Below, in pieces: positions 24,545-32,343 of a stretch of 32,380 nt of DNA. A program made the translations under genes and the position numbers. The DNA is from Phascolarctobacterium sp. (GTDB lineage: Bacteria; Bacillota; Negativicutes; Acidaminococcales; Acidaminococcaceae), in assembly GCA_022718015.1 (NCBI GenBank), contig JAIHZV010000001.1:1-32380 (forward strand). The letters are read 5' to 3'. Every line of letters begins with the position of its first letter. Within the stretch, counting starts at the first letter, position 1. The notes beneath the pieces are model-generated. The model had not been told where the DNA came from. It saw only the letters and a list, made by a program, of their open reading frames with translations, and searched no databases.

Positions 24545-24679
24545 TTATGCAGACAATTTCTTTCTGCCTCTAGCACGTCTTCTTTTGAGAACTTGACGAC
24601 CGCCCAAAGTTTTCATTCTTTCTCTGAAACCATGAGTTCTTTTTCTTCTGAGATTGTTAGGTTGAAAAGTACGTTTCAT
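24545..24679 (-). CDS. rpmH: 50S ribosomal protein L34
   Basis: 44 residues: starts MKRTFQPNNLRRKRTHGFRE, continues RMKTLGGRQVLKRRRARGRK and ends KLSA, the universal bL34 sequence. An AAGGAGGG site lies 10 bases upstream. It is driven by a near-consensus promoter (24791-24819) and is the first gene on the minus side of the origin. Confidence 0.98.
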   Translation of the reverse strand: MKRTFQPNNLRRKRTHGFRERMKTLGGRQVLKRRRARGRKKLSA

Positions 24680-24790
24680 TCAGTATTCCCTCCTTATCCA
24701 CCGCAAAATTTTATCAATTTCTATTTATGTGAATATTGATAGCTGGCGCTGTACCCTGCGCCGAAACCATACGCAAGGTATTACTAACAT

Positions 24791-24819
24791 ATTATATGGG
24801 AAAATAAAAACTTCGTCAA
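24791..24819 (-). promoter_or_regulatory. rpmH promoter
   Basis: On the minus strand TTGACG (24814-24819) and TATAAT (24791-24796) are 17 bases apart, the strongest promoter match in the window. The roughly 105-base leader to rpmH contains a GGCGC/GCGCC hairpin near 24744-24761. Confidence 0.88.
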
Positions 24820-24867
24820 GTGAAAAGAAGTATTTTTCTAGCTTCTGCGAAAAAATTCGTGAGAAAT

Positions 24868-24896
24868 TTGCTAACTTATCCACAGTCTGCTAAAAT
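24868..24896 (+). promoter_or_regulatory. dnaA promoter with a DnaA box in the spacer
   Basis: TTGCTA (24868-24873) and TAAAAT (24891-24896) are 17 bases apart. The perfect DnaA box at 24876-24884 lies inside the spacer, and another box covers the probable start of transcription (24901-24909). DnaA binding should block RNA polymerase, giving autoregulation. Confidence 0.75.
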
Positions 24897-24940
24897 AGTA
24901 TGTGTATAACTATCATTTACGGTAATTATTCGGCACTTAC

Positions 24941-24982
24941 ACAGCTCCGGGAGAGCTCTGCAGGCTGTCGTTTTTATTTTTT
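24941..24982 (+). terminator. Terminator-like hairpin in the dnaA leader
   Basis: ACAG..CTGT (24941-24944 and 24963-24967) encloses an AGCTC/GAGCT stem and is followed by CGTTTTTATTTTTT. It lies between the dnaA promoter and its start codon, so it may act as an attenuator, or it may simply be a structured leader. The stem is imperfect. Confidence 0.45.
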
Positions 24983-25010
24983 ATAAATCAGCGAGAAAGG
25001 ATGTATCTGT

Positions 25011-26390
25011 ATGAGTTCCTACGACTTAGCGGAAATCTGGGTTAAATGTAAAGACAAAATCAGAGAGTCATTTAACAACGAGCAGATCTTTAATATCTAC
25101 ATTAAGCCCATCATACCCCTTGAGGTCACAGATGAATACTGCAAGGTGGCCGTAAAAAATAACTTCTTCAAAAATATGCTGGAGGAGAACTATGCATCTG
25201 TGATTGAAGGCATTTTGTCCGGTATCATCGGCAAAAATATTCGTCTTATTATTGAAACCATGGACAGCGAGCATACCCCTGCTGCCAGCGACGAGGTGCC
25301 GACCACGGCGCCTAAAAAGGAACAGCAGCAACTATTTAATGAAAAAAGCGCCAATGACGAGCCGAACGAAAGCAATCTGAATCCCAAGTACGTATTTGAA
25401 ACCTTCGTTATCGGCAACTCCAACCGCTTTGCGCACGCTGCCGCTCAGGCTGTAGCCAACAATCCGGCGCATGCCTACAACCCGCTCTTCCTGTACGGCG
25501 GTGTTGGTCTGGGCAAAACTCACTTGATGCACGCTATAGGCAACCGCATCAAGCAGAACAACCCCAGCATGAAGGTGCTCTACACCTCCAGTGAAAAATT
25601 CACGAACGAAATCATCAATTCTATCCAAAATAAGACGACTGAGGCCTTCCGCCAGAAGTACCGTAATATTGACTGCCTGATCATCGACGATATCCAGTTT
25701 CTGAAGGGTAAGGAGCAGACGCAGGAGGAATTCTTCCACACCTTCAACGCCCTCAAGGATGCTGATAAGCAGATCATCATCTCCAGTGACCGCTCTCCGC
25801 GCGAAATCGAAACGCTGCAGGACCGCCTGCGCTCGCGCTTCGACCAAGGCCTCACTGCTGATATCCAGCCGCCTGACCTGGAAACACGTATGGCAATTCT
25901 GCGCACGAAGGCTGCCTCCGACAAAATCGAGCTGCCGAACGATGTCATCACGCTGCTGGCAACCAACATCGCCACCAATATCCGTGAAATCGAAGGTGCC
26001 TACAACAAAATCGTAGCCTACACCTCCCTTATGGATATGCCTATCACTGTCGAAACAGCGCAGAAGGTGCTCACTGACATGGGCAATGATGTAAAAACCA
26101 AGCAGATTACCTTTGAAGGCATTATCAAGGTTGTTGCCGACCACTACAATGTCAAGGAAGAGGAGCTCTTCAATAAAAAGCGCACACAGAACATCGCCTT
26201 CCCGCGCCAGATTGCTATGTACCTCTGCCGTGAGCTGGCCGACCTGTCCTATCCGCGCATCGGTGAGCTGTTCGGCGGCCGCGACCACACCACTGTCATT
26301 CACGCTTACGAAAAGATCAGCAAGATGAAAGCAGACAATCTCAAGCTGCAGACTGAGATGCAGGAAATGGTGGAAATACTGCGTCAATAA
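25011..26390 (+). CDS. dnaA: Chromosomal replication initiator DnaA
   Basis: 459 residues. Domain I is at 1-85, a linker at about 86-122, then the AAA+ domain: Walker A GGVGLGKT at 163-170, Walker B LIIDD at 223-227, sensor and arginine-finger stretch DRLRSRF at about 271-277. The domain IV DnaA signature GGRDHTTVIHAYEKI starts at 422. The start ATG 25011 has AAAGGA upstream. It binds the DnaA boxes on both sides of its own gene. Confidence 0.98.
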   Translation: MSSYDLAEIWVKCKDKIRESFNNEQIFNIYIKPIIPLEVTDEYCKVAVKNNFFKNMLEENYASVIEGILSGIIGKNIRLIIETMDSEHTPAASDEVPTTAPKKEQQQLFNEKSANDEPNESNLNPKYVFETFVIGNSNRFAHAAAQAVANNPAHAYNPLFLYGGVGLGKTHLMHAIGNRIKQNNPSMKVLYTSSEKFTNEIINSIQNKTTEAFRQKYRNIDCLIIDDIQFLKGKEQTQEEFFHTFNALKDADKQIIISSDRSPREIETLQDRLRSRFDQGLTADIQPPDLETRMAILRTKAASDKIELPNDVITLLATNIATNIREIEGAYNKIVAYTSLMDMPITVETAQKVLTDMGNDVKTKQITFEGIIKVVADHYNVKEEELFNKKRTQNIAFPRQIAMYLCRELADLSYPRIGELFGGRDHTTVIHAYEKISKMKADNLKLQTEMQEMVEILRQ

Positions 26391-26401
26391 CAAGCAAAAA
26401 G

Positions 26402-26632
26402 TTATCCACAAAAACTGTGTATAACTCACCTCTAAACTGTGTATAACTTTCCGTCGATGTTGATAAATTTTTGGGCTGTAGATGACGGGGATAATATTTC
26501 CCGACTATCCACAGGTTTATCTACATGGGCAATACCGCCTGACAGCAAGGCTCAGACGCTTTTTCCACATAACTAACAGCCCCTACTACTACGTCGACTA
26601 CTTTTAATAAATTATATAGTATTAAAAAAACA
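26402..26632. other. oriC core: DnaA boxes, DnaA-trio-like repeat and AT-rich unwinding element
   Basis: Boxes: TTATCCACA 26402-26410 (+), TTATACACA 26416-26424 (-) and 26438-26446 (-), CTATCCACA 26505-26513 (+, one mismatch), TTTTCCACA 26561-26569 (+, one mismatch). After the last box comes a GC-rich CAGCCCC, then the three-base periodic TACTACTACGTCGACTAC (26584-26601), then TTTTAATAAATTATATAGT and AAAAAAA (26602-26632). This order of box, GC cluster, trio and AT-rich DNA is that of the B. subtilis core origin, where DnaA loads on the trios as a single-strand filament. No gene lies in the 26391-26649 gap. Confidence 0.88.
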
Positions 26633-26649
26633 AGGAGGACTGTGTACAA

Positions 26650-27759
26650 ATGATAATTTCCTGCAATACAACCAACTTAAATAAGGCACTTCAGACCGTT
26701 CAAAGAGCAATTATTTCCAAACCAAGCACACCTATCTTCTCCGGTATCCATCTTCTTACACGTGATGGGAAATTAGAAATCCAGGCTATGGATATCAATA
26801 TGGCTATTTCCTGCAATATCGAGGCCGATATTATAGAAGCCGGGGAAATAGTCGTTTCTGCTAAGCATTTTTCTGAGCTTGTACGTAAGCTGCCTGAAGA
26901 GAACCTGACTATTACTAAGAATACAGAAAATCATACTATTAAAGTAACCTCCGGGAAATCCGAATATCAGCTGCTTTTAATGAATGAAGAGGATTATCCG
27001 AAATTCCCCGTTTTCGATGCAGAAAAGAGCATTGCTATTGAAGATACCATGATTAAGGAGCTAATCAAGAAAACTATTTTCTCCTGCTCCAACGACGAAG
27101 CTCGTCCTCTGTTCACTGGTATCCTCGTTGAGGTTGCTGATGGCAAAATTACCTTTGTTGGTACGAATACTCATCGTCTGGCAATAAAATCTCTACCCTA
27201 TACTGAGGCTGCACCGATGAGCCTGATTATTCCCTCCAAGGTTTTAACGGAAATTTCCCGTAATCTGGCAGGCGACGCTCCGCAGCAGGTAAAAATTTCC
27301 CTGCTCAACAATCAGATTATGGTCATTATTGATAACGTTATCATTGTTTCCCGTCTGATTGAGGGCAAATTCCCTGATTATAAGCGCGTTATCCCGCCAA
27401 AATTCGCTATTACGGCTAAGGTTAACATCAAGGAGCTGGCAGGAGCAGTAGAGCGCGTTGCTCTTTTCTCTACTGACGGTGATTATAGCATTATCAAAAT
27501 GAGCGTTGATAATGGCGAGCTGACGATTACGAGCAGCAGTCCGGACGTTGGCACCGGCCGTGAGGTTATTTCCTGCCAGTCCGAGGGCGAAAAGCTCAAT
27601 GTAGCCTTCAACTCTAAATATATTCTTGATATCCTCAAAAACCTGGAATCTGACGAGGCTGTGCTCTCCATGAACACCTCTTTGAGTCCGGTTTGTGTAA
27701 CCTGCGAGCAGGAGCCTGATTATATTTATATTGTTACTCCTGTACGCGTTGTTTTCTAA
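26650..27759 (+). CDS. dnaN: DNA polymerase III beta subunit (sliding clamp)
   Basis: 369 residues, usual length. It has the three-domain clamp pattern: MIISCNTTNLNKALQTVQRAI at the start, LLTRDGKLEIQAMD, GIVEV-type FTGILVEVADGKITFVGTNTHRLA in the middle, and the C-terminal TPVRVVF close to the canonical clamp ending (PMRL-type). Start ATG 26650 with AAGGAGG upstream, just after the unwinding element. G+C is a little lower than in recF. Confidence 0.97.
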   Translation: MIISCNTTNLNKALQTVQRAIISKPSTPIFSGIHLLTRDGKLEIQAMDINMAISCNIEADIIEAGEIVVSAKHFSELVRKLPEENLTITKNTENHTIKVTSGKSEYQLLLMNEEDYPKFPVFDAEKSIAIEDTMIKELIKKTIFSCSNDEARPLFTGILVEVADGKITFVGTNTHRLAIKSLPYTEAAPMSLIIPSKVLTEISRNLAGDAPQQVKISLLNNQIMVIIDNVIIVSRLIEGKFPDYKRVIPPKFAITAKVNIKELAGAVERVALFSTDGDYSIIKMSVDNGELTITSSSPDVGTGREVISCQSEGEKLNVAFNSKYILDILKNLESDEAVLSMNTSLSPVCVTCEQEPDYIYIVTPVRVVF

Positions 27760-27769
27760 GGAGACTGCT

Positions 27770-27997
27770 ATGCAAAAGGAAACTATTGAAATTACTACTG
27801 CAACCATTACCATGGATAAGCTGCTGAAATTTTCTGGTGTGGCCGACACTGGCGGCCAGGCCTTTATGATGGTGGAAGATGGCGTTGTCCGCCTCAATGG
27901 TCAGCTGGTTACGGAAAAGCGCAAGCAGGTACGTCCCGGCGACGTTGTCAATATTGATGACCAGATTGAGCTGACTGTTATTGCAGAGGCTGAATGA
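27770..27997 (+). CDS. yaaA: S4-domain RNA-binding protein, YaaA type
   Basis: 75 residues from ATG 27770 (AAGGAG upstream, 10 bases after dnaN). The S4 fold is visible: TMDKLLKFSGVADTGGQAFMM, then GVVRLNGQLVTEKRKQVRPGD. This small protein between dnaN and recF is conserved in Bacillota. It probably binds RNA or the ribosome. Its stop overlaps the recF start (ATGA). Confidence 0.92.
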   Translation: MQKETIEITTATITMDKLLKFSGVADTGGQAFMMVEDGVVRLNGQLVTEKRKQVRPGDVVNIDDQIELTVIAEAE

Positions 27998-29121
27998 AGG
28001 TCAATAAGCTTTATGCGGTGAATTTCCGCAATTATGCTGCCTGTGAGCTGGAGCTGCCAGCTATGATTAACGTTTTTTACGGGCAGAACGCCCAGGGCAA
28101 GACAAATCTGCTGGAGGCGTTGTTTTACGCTGCCTTTGGCCTGTCTCACCGGACCTCGGCGGAGGACGAGCTGCCGCAGCTTGGTAGCGAGGCGATGGCT
28201 GTGGGTGTAGAATATGCCAGCTTCAGCGGACGCCATGAGGTAAAAATCAAAAAGTACCGTCAGCAGGAGCGCTGGAAGAAGGAAATACTTCTGGACGGTG
28301 CCAAGGTGCGGCCGAAGGAACATTACGGCGCCTTGAACGCGGTAATGTTCTCGCCGGAGGATTTGCAGCTCGTCAAGGGCGAGCCGGGCCTGCGTCGCCG
28401 CTTCTTTGATATGCAGATTGCGCAGACGGACCCTGTTTATTACGATTTGCTCGTGAAATATAACCGCGTCCTGTTGCAGCGCAACCGTCTGCTCAAGGAG
28501 CTGCGCGATAATGGCGGCTCGGCGAGCGCTCTGGAGCCGTGGAATGAGGAGTTTATCCATCTGGCAGCGGCGTTGGTGCAGCGCAGGCTGACGGCTTTGG
28601 GCAAGCTGGAAAGCATTGCCGCCGAGATTTATGCTTCGATTACGCAGCATAAGGAGCAGCTCGTCGTGCGATATGAGCAGAAGGCCAATGACGGCACGCT
28701 GCTTTATCCGACGGAGGCTTCTGAGGCCAGCGAGGAGCTTTATCGCAGCCTGCTGCAGCAGCGCCAGCGTATAGATATTCTGCGCGGCAATACAGGCATC
28801 GGACCGCATCGAGATGACCTGCAGCTGCTGCTCAACGGCCTCTCCTTGCGCTCCTTCGGTTCGCAGGGACAGCAGCGCAGCGGCGCTCTGGCCCTGAAGC
28901 TGTCGCAGCTGGAATATGTACACCGCGAAATAGGTGAATATCCTGTGCTGCTGCTTGATGATGTGATGAGCGAGCTGGACGACAGCCGCCGTGCTCAGCT
29001 GCTGCTCTTTATCGACGGACGGGTGCAGACCTTCATCACGGTCAATGATAAGGAATGGATACCTGCACTGCCAGGCAATGCCTATTTTAAAATCTGCGGC
29101 GGTACGATAAGCGAGGGCTGA
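27994..29121 (+). CDS. recF: DNA replication and repair protein RecF
   Basis: 375 residues. SMC-like ABC ATPase: Walker A GQNAQGKT at 30-37, signature FGSQGQQRSGALALKL, Walker B PVLLLDDVMSELD. It helps RecOR load RecA at gaps. Start overlaps the S4 gene stop by four bases, so translation is coupled. Confidence 0.97.
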   Translation: MKVNKLYAVNFRNYAACELELPAMINVFYGQNAQGKTNLLEALFYAAFGLSHRTSAEDELPQLGSEAMAVGVEYASFSGRHEVKIKKYRQQERWKKEILLDGAKVRPKEHYGALNAVMFSPEDLQLVKGEPGLRRRFFDMQIAQTDPVYYDLLVKYNRVLLQRNRLLKELRDNGGSASALEPWNEEFIHLAAALVQRRLTALGKLESIAAEIYASITQHKEQLVVRYEQKANDGTLLYPTEASEASEELYRSLLQQRQRIDILRGNTGIGPHRDDLQLLLNGLSLRSFGSQGQQRSGALALKLSQLEYVHREIGEYPVLLLDDVMSELDDSRRAQLLLFIDGRVQTFITVNDKEWIPALPGNAYFKICGGTISEG

Positions 29122-29122
29122 A

Positions 29123-29884
29123 ATGCGCTACGATAAACTTGAAGCGGCAGATGAGGTTGTGAAACGCCTCTTTGACCCGCGCTATTCCTATAAAAAGGCT
29201 TATATTCCTCTGGAGCTGAAATATGCGTATCTGCAGCATTATCTGGAGGACAAATGGACAGAAATCGTGGGGAAGAACCTGGTCCGTAGCTGCTCGATTG
29301 AAAAAATCGTCGGCAATGAGCTGTATATCCGCACTGCCAGCAGCCTTTTGGCGAACGAGCTGTATATGATGCAGTCCTTGTTCCTGCAAAAAATCAATGC
29401 CTTTCTTTTAGGCCGCCTCATTATCAAGAAGGTGTACTTTCATACAGGCGGCTTTATCCGCCGCCAGCAGGCCAAAAAGCAGGCGGAGGAGCAGGCTCAG
29501 CTGCCGAAGCCGGAGTATACGAGGTGTCCGCGCTGCGGCGCACGTATGGAAAAGGGCCCTGCTATGTGCAGCATCTGTGAGCGTGAGGAGCGCGACAGGC
29601 TGCGCGGTAATATTACGGAGCTGCTGCGGATTCAGCCGTGGCTGAGCTATGAGGAATGCCAGGCCTTCTATAAATGTGACCGTATCCTCTTCAACGCTGT
29701 CCGTGACGGACTCAAGAGCTATTACTTTGAGAAGGTGCGCCAGGGCTTTGCGACGAAGAAGGATGAGCTGATGGCTGTGCTTTTCCTGAGCGAGAAGCAG
29801 CCGGAGGAAATAACCACGAAAATTTATGAGAATACGCTGGCGTATCTGCGCAAGGATGCGCCGATGCAGCGCTTTAGGCGCTGA
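29123..29884 (+). CDS. DciA-like (DUF721) protein with inserted zinc site
   Basis: 253 residues. The N-terminal part (VGKNLVRSCSIEKIVGNELYIRTASSLLANELYMMQ, about 49-84) is a DUF721/DciA domain: W..IVG..L..hs, then a strand and a helix with ANEL. DciA is the ancestral loader of the DnaB helicase in bacteria that lack DnaC/DnaI. A four-cysteine site follows, CPRCGARM/CSIC (C135, C138, C149, C152), then about 100 mostly helical residues of unknown role. A DciA gene between recF and gyrB is also the arrangement in mycobacteria. It starts one base after recF. Whether this long version is the loader is inferred. Confidence 0.75.
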   Translation: MRYDKLEAADEVVKRLFDPRYSYKKAYIPLELKYAYLQHYLEDKWTEIVGKNLVRSCSIEKIVGNELYIRTASSLLANELYMMQSLFLQKINAFLLGRLIIKKVYFHTGGFIRRQQAKKQAEEQAQLPKPEYTRCPRCGARMEKGPAMCSICEREERDRLRGNITELLRIQPWLSYEECQAFYKCDRILFNAVRDGLKSYYFEKVRQGFATKKDELMAVLFLSEKQPEEITTKIYENTLAYLRKDAPMQRFRR

Positions 29885-29912
29885 AAGCAGGAGAAATGAA
29901 GGAGACGAAAGT

Positions 29913-30200
29913 ATGTATCTGCATTTAGGTGTCGACTGTATGGTCAAAAACAGTGAGATTATCGCTATTTTTAATTTAGGTCACCCGCAGTCGCAGGTTT
30001 ATGATGATTATGTCAAAAAATATGGCAGCCGCTATGAGATTGTGGATGCGTCCGGCGGTGAAGGCTATTATAGCTGCGTACTGACGGAGCAGACGATGTA
30101 TCTGTCCTCAATTTCTTCTATAACCTTAAAAAAACGCGCTGAGTCCGGGTTTCTGGACGGCGCTGTCTATACAAACATGGAAATTTTAAAACGGAGGTAA
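29913..30200 (+). CDS. remB: RemB/YaaB-like DUF370 protein
   Basis: 95 residues from ATG 29913, with AAGGAG 8 bases upstream. It begins MYLHLGVDCMVKNSEIIAIFNL and ends SSISSITLKKRAESGF, the pattern of B. subtilis YaaB/RemB. RemA/B-type proteins regulate matrix and osmoprotection genes in Bacillus; the role here is open. It lies two bases upstream of gyrB, as in Bacillus. Confidence 0.85.
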   Translation: MYLHLGVDCMVKNSEIIAIFNLGHPQSQVYDDYVKKYGSRYEIVDASGGEGYYSCVLTEQTMYLSSISSITLKKRAESGFLDGAVYTNMEILKRR

Positions 30201-30202
30201 AT

Positions 30203-30595
30203 ATGACAACACAGGATATTGATATTGAAGAAGCCACTGCTGTCAAGGGCAATTATAACGCGGAGCAGATTCACGTTTTAGAGGGCCTGGAAGCAGTACG
30301 CAAAAGACCTGCTATGTATATCGGCAGTACCTCGTCCCGCGGTCTGCACCATCTGGTGTATGAGGTTGTGGACAACAGTATTGACGAGGCTCTGGCCGGC
30401 TATTGCAGCGACATTAAGGTCATCATCCATAAGGATAACAGCATTACTGTTGTCGATAATGGACGCGGTATCCCCGTCGATATGATGAAAAAGGAAAAGA
30501 AGCCTGCTGTAGAGGTTATCATGACCGTGCTGCACGCAGGCGGCAAGTTCGGCGATGGCGGCTACAAGGTTTCCGGTGGTCTGCATGGCGTTGGT
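30203..30595 (+). pseudogene. gyrB: DNA gyrase subunit B, N-terminal fragment cut by a chimeric join
   Basis: Only residues 1-131 are gyrase: EVVDNSIDEA (E54, N58 of the ATP site), DNGRGIP (85-91), and GGKFGDGGYKVSGGLHGVG (113-131). After the last Gly the reading frame goes into unrelated DNA (CHFCRHD instead of the expected ASVVNAL) and runs open to 30793 only by chance. The rest of this about 640-residue essential protein is absent. The start has GGAGG upstream. An assembly join is far more likely than a real truncation. Confidence 0.93.
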
Positions 30596-30872
30596 TGTCA
30601 TTTCTGTCGGCACGATCTCTTTGTATGCGCTCTATCTTTCTTTTTTCTTTATGTCCATCATGTTCCCGACAATCTTTGCACTTGGCTTGGAAGGTATGGG
30701 ACCTTATACGAAGAAAGCCTCTTCCTATATTGTTATGGGAGTGGCAGGCGGAGCTTTTGCCCCCATGCTGATGGGATATATCGGAGCCGATAACATGGCG
30801 GTCGGGTTTGTGATTCCGTTGTTGGCTTTTCTGTATATCCTGTATTTTGCTTTGAGGTGCAAGAGTGAATGA
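30590..30872 (+). pseudogene. 3' fragment of a sugar MFS transporter (FucP/GluP-like), Bacteroidota origin
   Basis: In the frame one off from gyrB, the protein reads ALVVISVGTISLYALYLSFF, then FPTIFALGLEGMGPYTKKAS, then MGVAGGAFAPMLMGYIG, ending LYFALRCKSE. These are the last transmembrane helices of a fucose/glucose-galactose permease-type MFS protein, about 90 residues. The 5' part is missing at the join. GGCGTTGGT at the break fits both genes. It precedes nagA, which suits an amino-sugar or sugar use cluster. Confidence 0.85.
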
Positions 30873-31173
30873 TGCTTTTCGTGCCCCGGCTCATTTGCCG
30901 GTGGAGGCAACCGGAATAGGTGAAGGCACTTTTATCCTTTGGGTTCACCCGTTATAGTCTTATAATTAAACCACTATACGTAAAGGTAATGGCACTTCTC
31001 GGATTATGACGAAAAAATAATTTAGCCGGTTCTATGTTTTATTTTTAAAATCGCGGTGAAAATTTACCGAAGTATTGAGTAAATATTAACGCTTGAATTT
31101 TAACCCTCTTTGGATTTTCTTCCTACCTTTGCCTCTTCAAAAACTAAAAAAACACAAACTTAATTCTTGCGCT
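30873..31173. promoter_or_regulatory. Intergenic region with a Bacteroidota-type nagA promoter
   Basis: No gene is seen. TACCTTTG at 31124-31131 matches the Bacteroidota -7 element TAnnTTTG. TTTG at 31109-31112 is too close to serve as a normal -33 element. The leader to the nagA ATG is A-rich and lacks a Shine-Dalgarno, as is common in Bacteroidota. An imperfect inverted repeat GGTGAA (30919-30924) / TTCACC (30944-30949) lies after the transporter stop. Confidence 0.6.
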
Positions 31174-32340
31174 ATGTTAACTCAGATTATAAATGGCAAG
31201 ATCCTTACCCCACAGGGTTGGTTGAAAAACGGCTCTGTTCTGATAAGCGATAACAAGATTTTGGAAGTGACTAACTGCGATCTGGCAGTGGTAGGAGCCA
31301 CTTTGGTAGACGCTAAAGGCATGTATATCGTGCCGGGCGGAGTTGAAATCCATGTTCATGGCGGTGGAGGCCGTGACTTTATGGAAGGTACCGAAGACGC
31401 CTTCAGGGCAGCAGTAGCCGCACATATGCAACATGGTACGACCAGTATTTTTCCCACGTTATCTTCTTCTACCATCCCGATGATCCGGGCAGCGGCGGCA
31501 ACGACTGAAAAGCTGATGGCGGAAAAAGACAGTCCTGTCTTAGGGCTTCATCTGGAAGGGCATTACTTCAATATGAAGATGGCCGGAGGCCAGTTGCCGG
31601 AAAATATCAAGAATCCGGATCCTGAAGAATACATTCCCCTGTTGGAAGAAACACATTGTATCAAACGTTGGGATGCCGCTCCTGAATTACCGGGTGCCAT
31701 GCAGTTCGGCAAATACATCACATCGAAAGGCGTATTGGCATCTGTAGGTCATACACAGGCAGAATATGAAGATATCCAGACAGCCTATGAAGTCGGATAT
31801 ACACATGCGACTCACTTCTACAACGCGATGCCCGGTTTCCATAAACGTCGTGAATATAAGTACGAAGGTACGGTTGAAAGTATTTACCTGATCGACGATA
31901 TGACGGTCGAGGTGGTGGCTGACGGTATCCATGTGCCTCCGACGATCCTCCGTCTGGTTTATAAGATCAAAGGCGTGGAACGCACTTGTCTGATCACTGA
32001 CGCGTTGGCGTGTGCCGCAAGTGACAGCCAGACGGCGTTTGACCCGCGTGTAATCATCGAAGACGGTGTTTGCAAGTTGGCTGACCGTTCAGCTCTTGCC
32101 GGTAGCATTGCGACGATGGACCGCCTGATCCGTACGATGGTTCAGAAAGCGGAGATCCCGTTGGAAGATGCCGTTCGCATGGCCTCCGAAACTCCGGCTC
32201 GTATCATGGGAGTTTACGATCGTAAAGGTTCTTTGCAACGAGGCAAGGATGCGGATATCCTGATCTTGGATAAAGACTTGAATGTCCGTGCTGTTTGGGC
32301 GATGGGTAAATTAGTGGAAGGAACGAATAAACTGTTTTGA
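31174..32340 (+). CDS. nagA: N-acetylglucosamine-6-phosphate deacetylase
   Basis: 388 residues from ATG 31174; upstream in-frame TTG at 31093 would add 27 residues with no family likeness. Amidohydrolase TIM barrel: HVHGGGG with H60/H62, LHLEGHYFN with E128, VGHT H193, HATHFYNAM H214, DGIHV H253, and catalytic LITDA D276. It removes acetate from GlcNAc-6-P to give GlcN-6-P for glycolysis or wall synthesis. A second copy begins 3 bases after its stop. The style and promoter indicate Bacteroidota (Parabacteroides/Bacteroides-like). Confidence 0.95.
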   Translation: MLTQIINGKILTPQGWLKNGSVLISDNKILEVTNCDLAVVGATLVDAKGMYIVPGGVEIHVHGGGGRDFMEGTEDAFRAAVAAHMQHGTTSIFPTLSSSTIPMIRAAAATTEKLMAEKDSPVLGLHLEGHYFNMKMAGGQLPENIKNPDPEEYIPLLEETHCIKRWDAAPELPGAMQFGKYITSKGVLASVGHTQAEYEDIQTAYEVGYTHATHFYNAMPGFHKRREYKYEGTVESIYLIDDMTVEVVADGIHVPPTILRLVYKIKGVERTCLITDALACAASDSQTAFDPRVIIEDGVCKLADRSALAGSIATMDRLIRTMVQKAEIPLEDAVRMASETPARIMGVYDRKGSLQRGKDADILILDKDLNVRAVWAMGKLVEGTNKLF

Positions 32341-32343
32341 TTT

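Larger units (their letters stand above)
24694..24909. other. oriC left part: DnaA boxes upstream of dnaA
   Basis: A perfect DnaA box TTATCCACA lies at 24876-24884 (+). A TTATACACA box lies at 24901-24909 (-), and a one-mismatch box TTATCCACC at 24694-24702 (+) in the rpmH leader. The 24680-25010 gap also holds the rpmH and dnaA promoters and a leader hairpin; there is no gene. With the cluster after dnaA this makes a two-part origin like that of B. subtilis. Confidence 0.8.

Noticed and set aside
25332..26429. Long open frame antisense to dnaA
   Set aside because: It lies fully opposite a certain gene and has no recognisable domain or ribosome site.
30203..30793. A real 196-residue gyrB-fusion protein
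   Set aside because: The part after residue 131 is the transporter gene read out of frame; the open frame is accidental.
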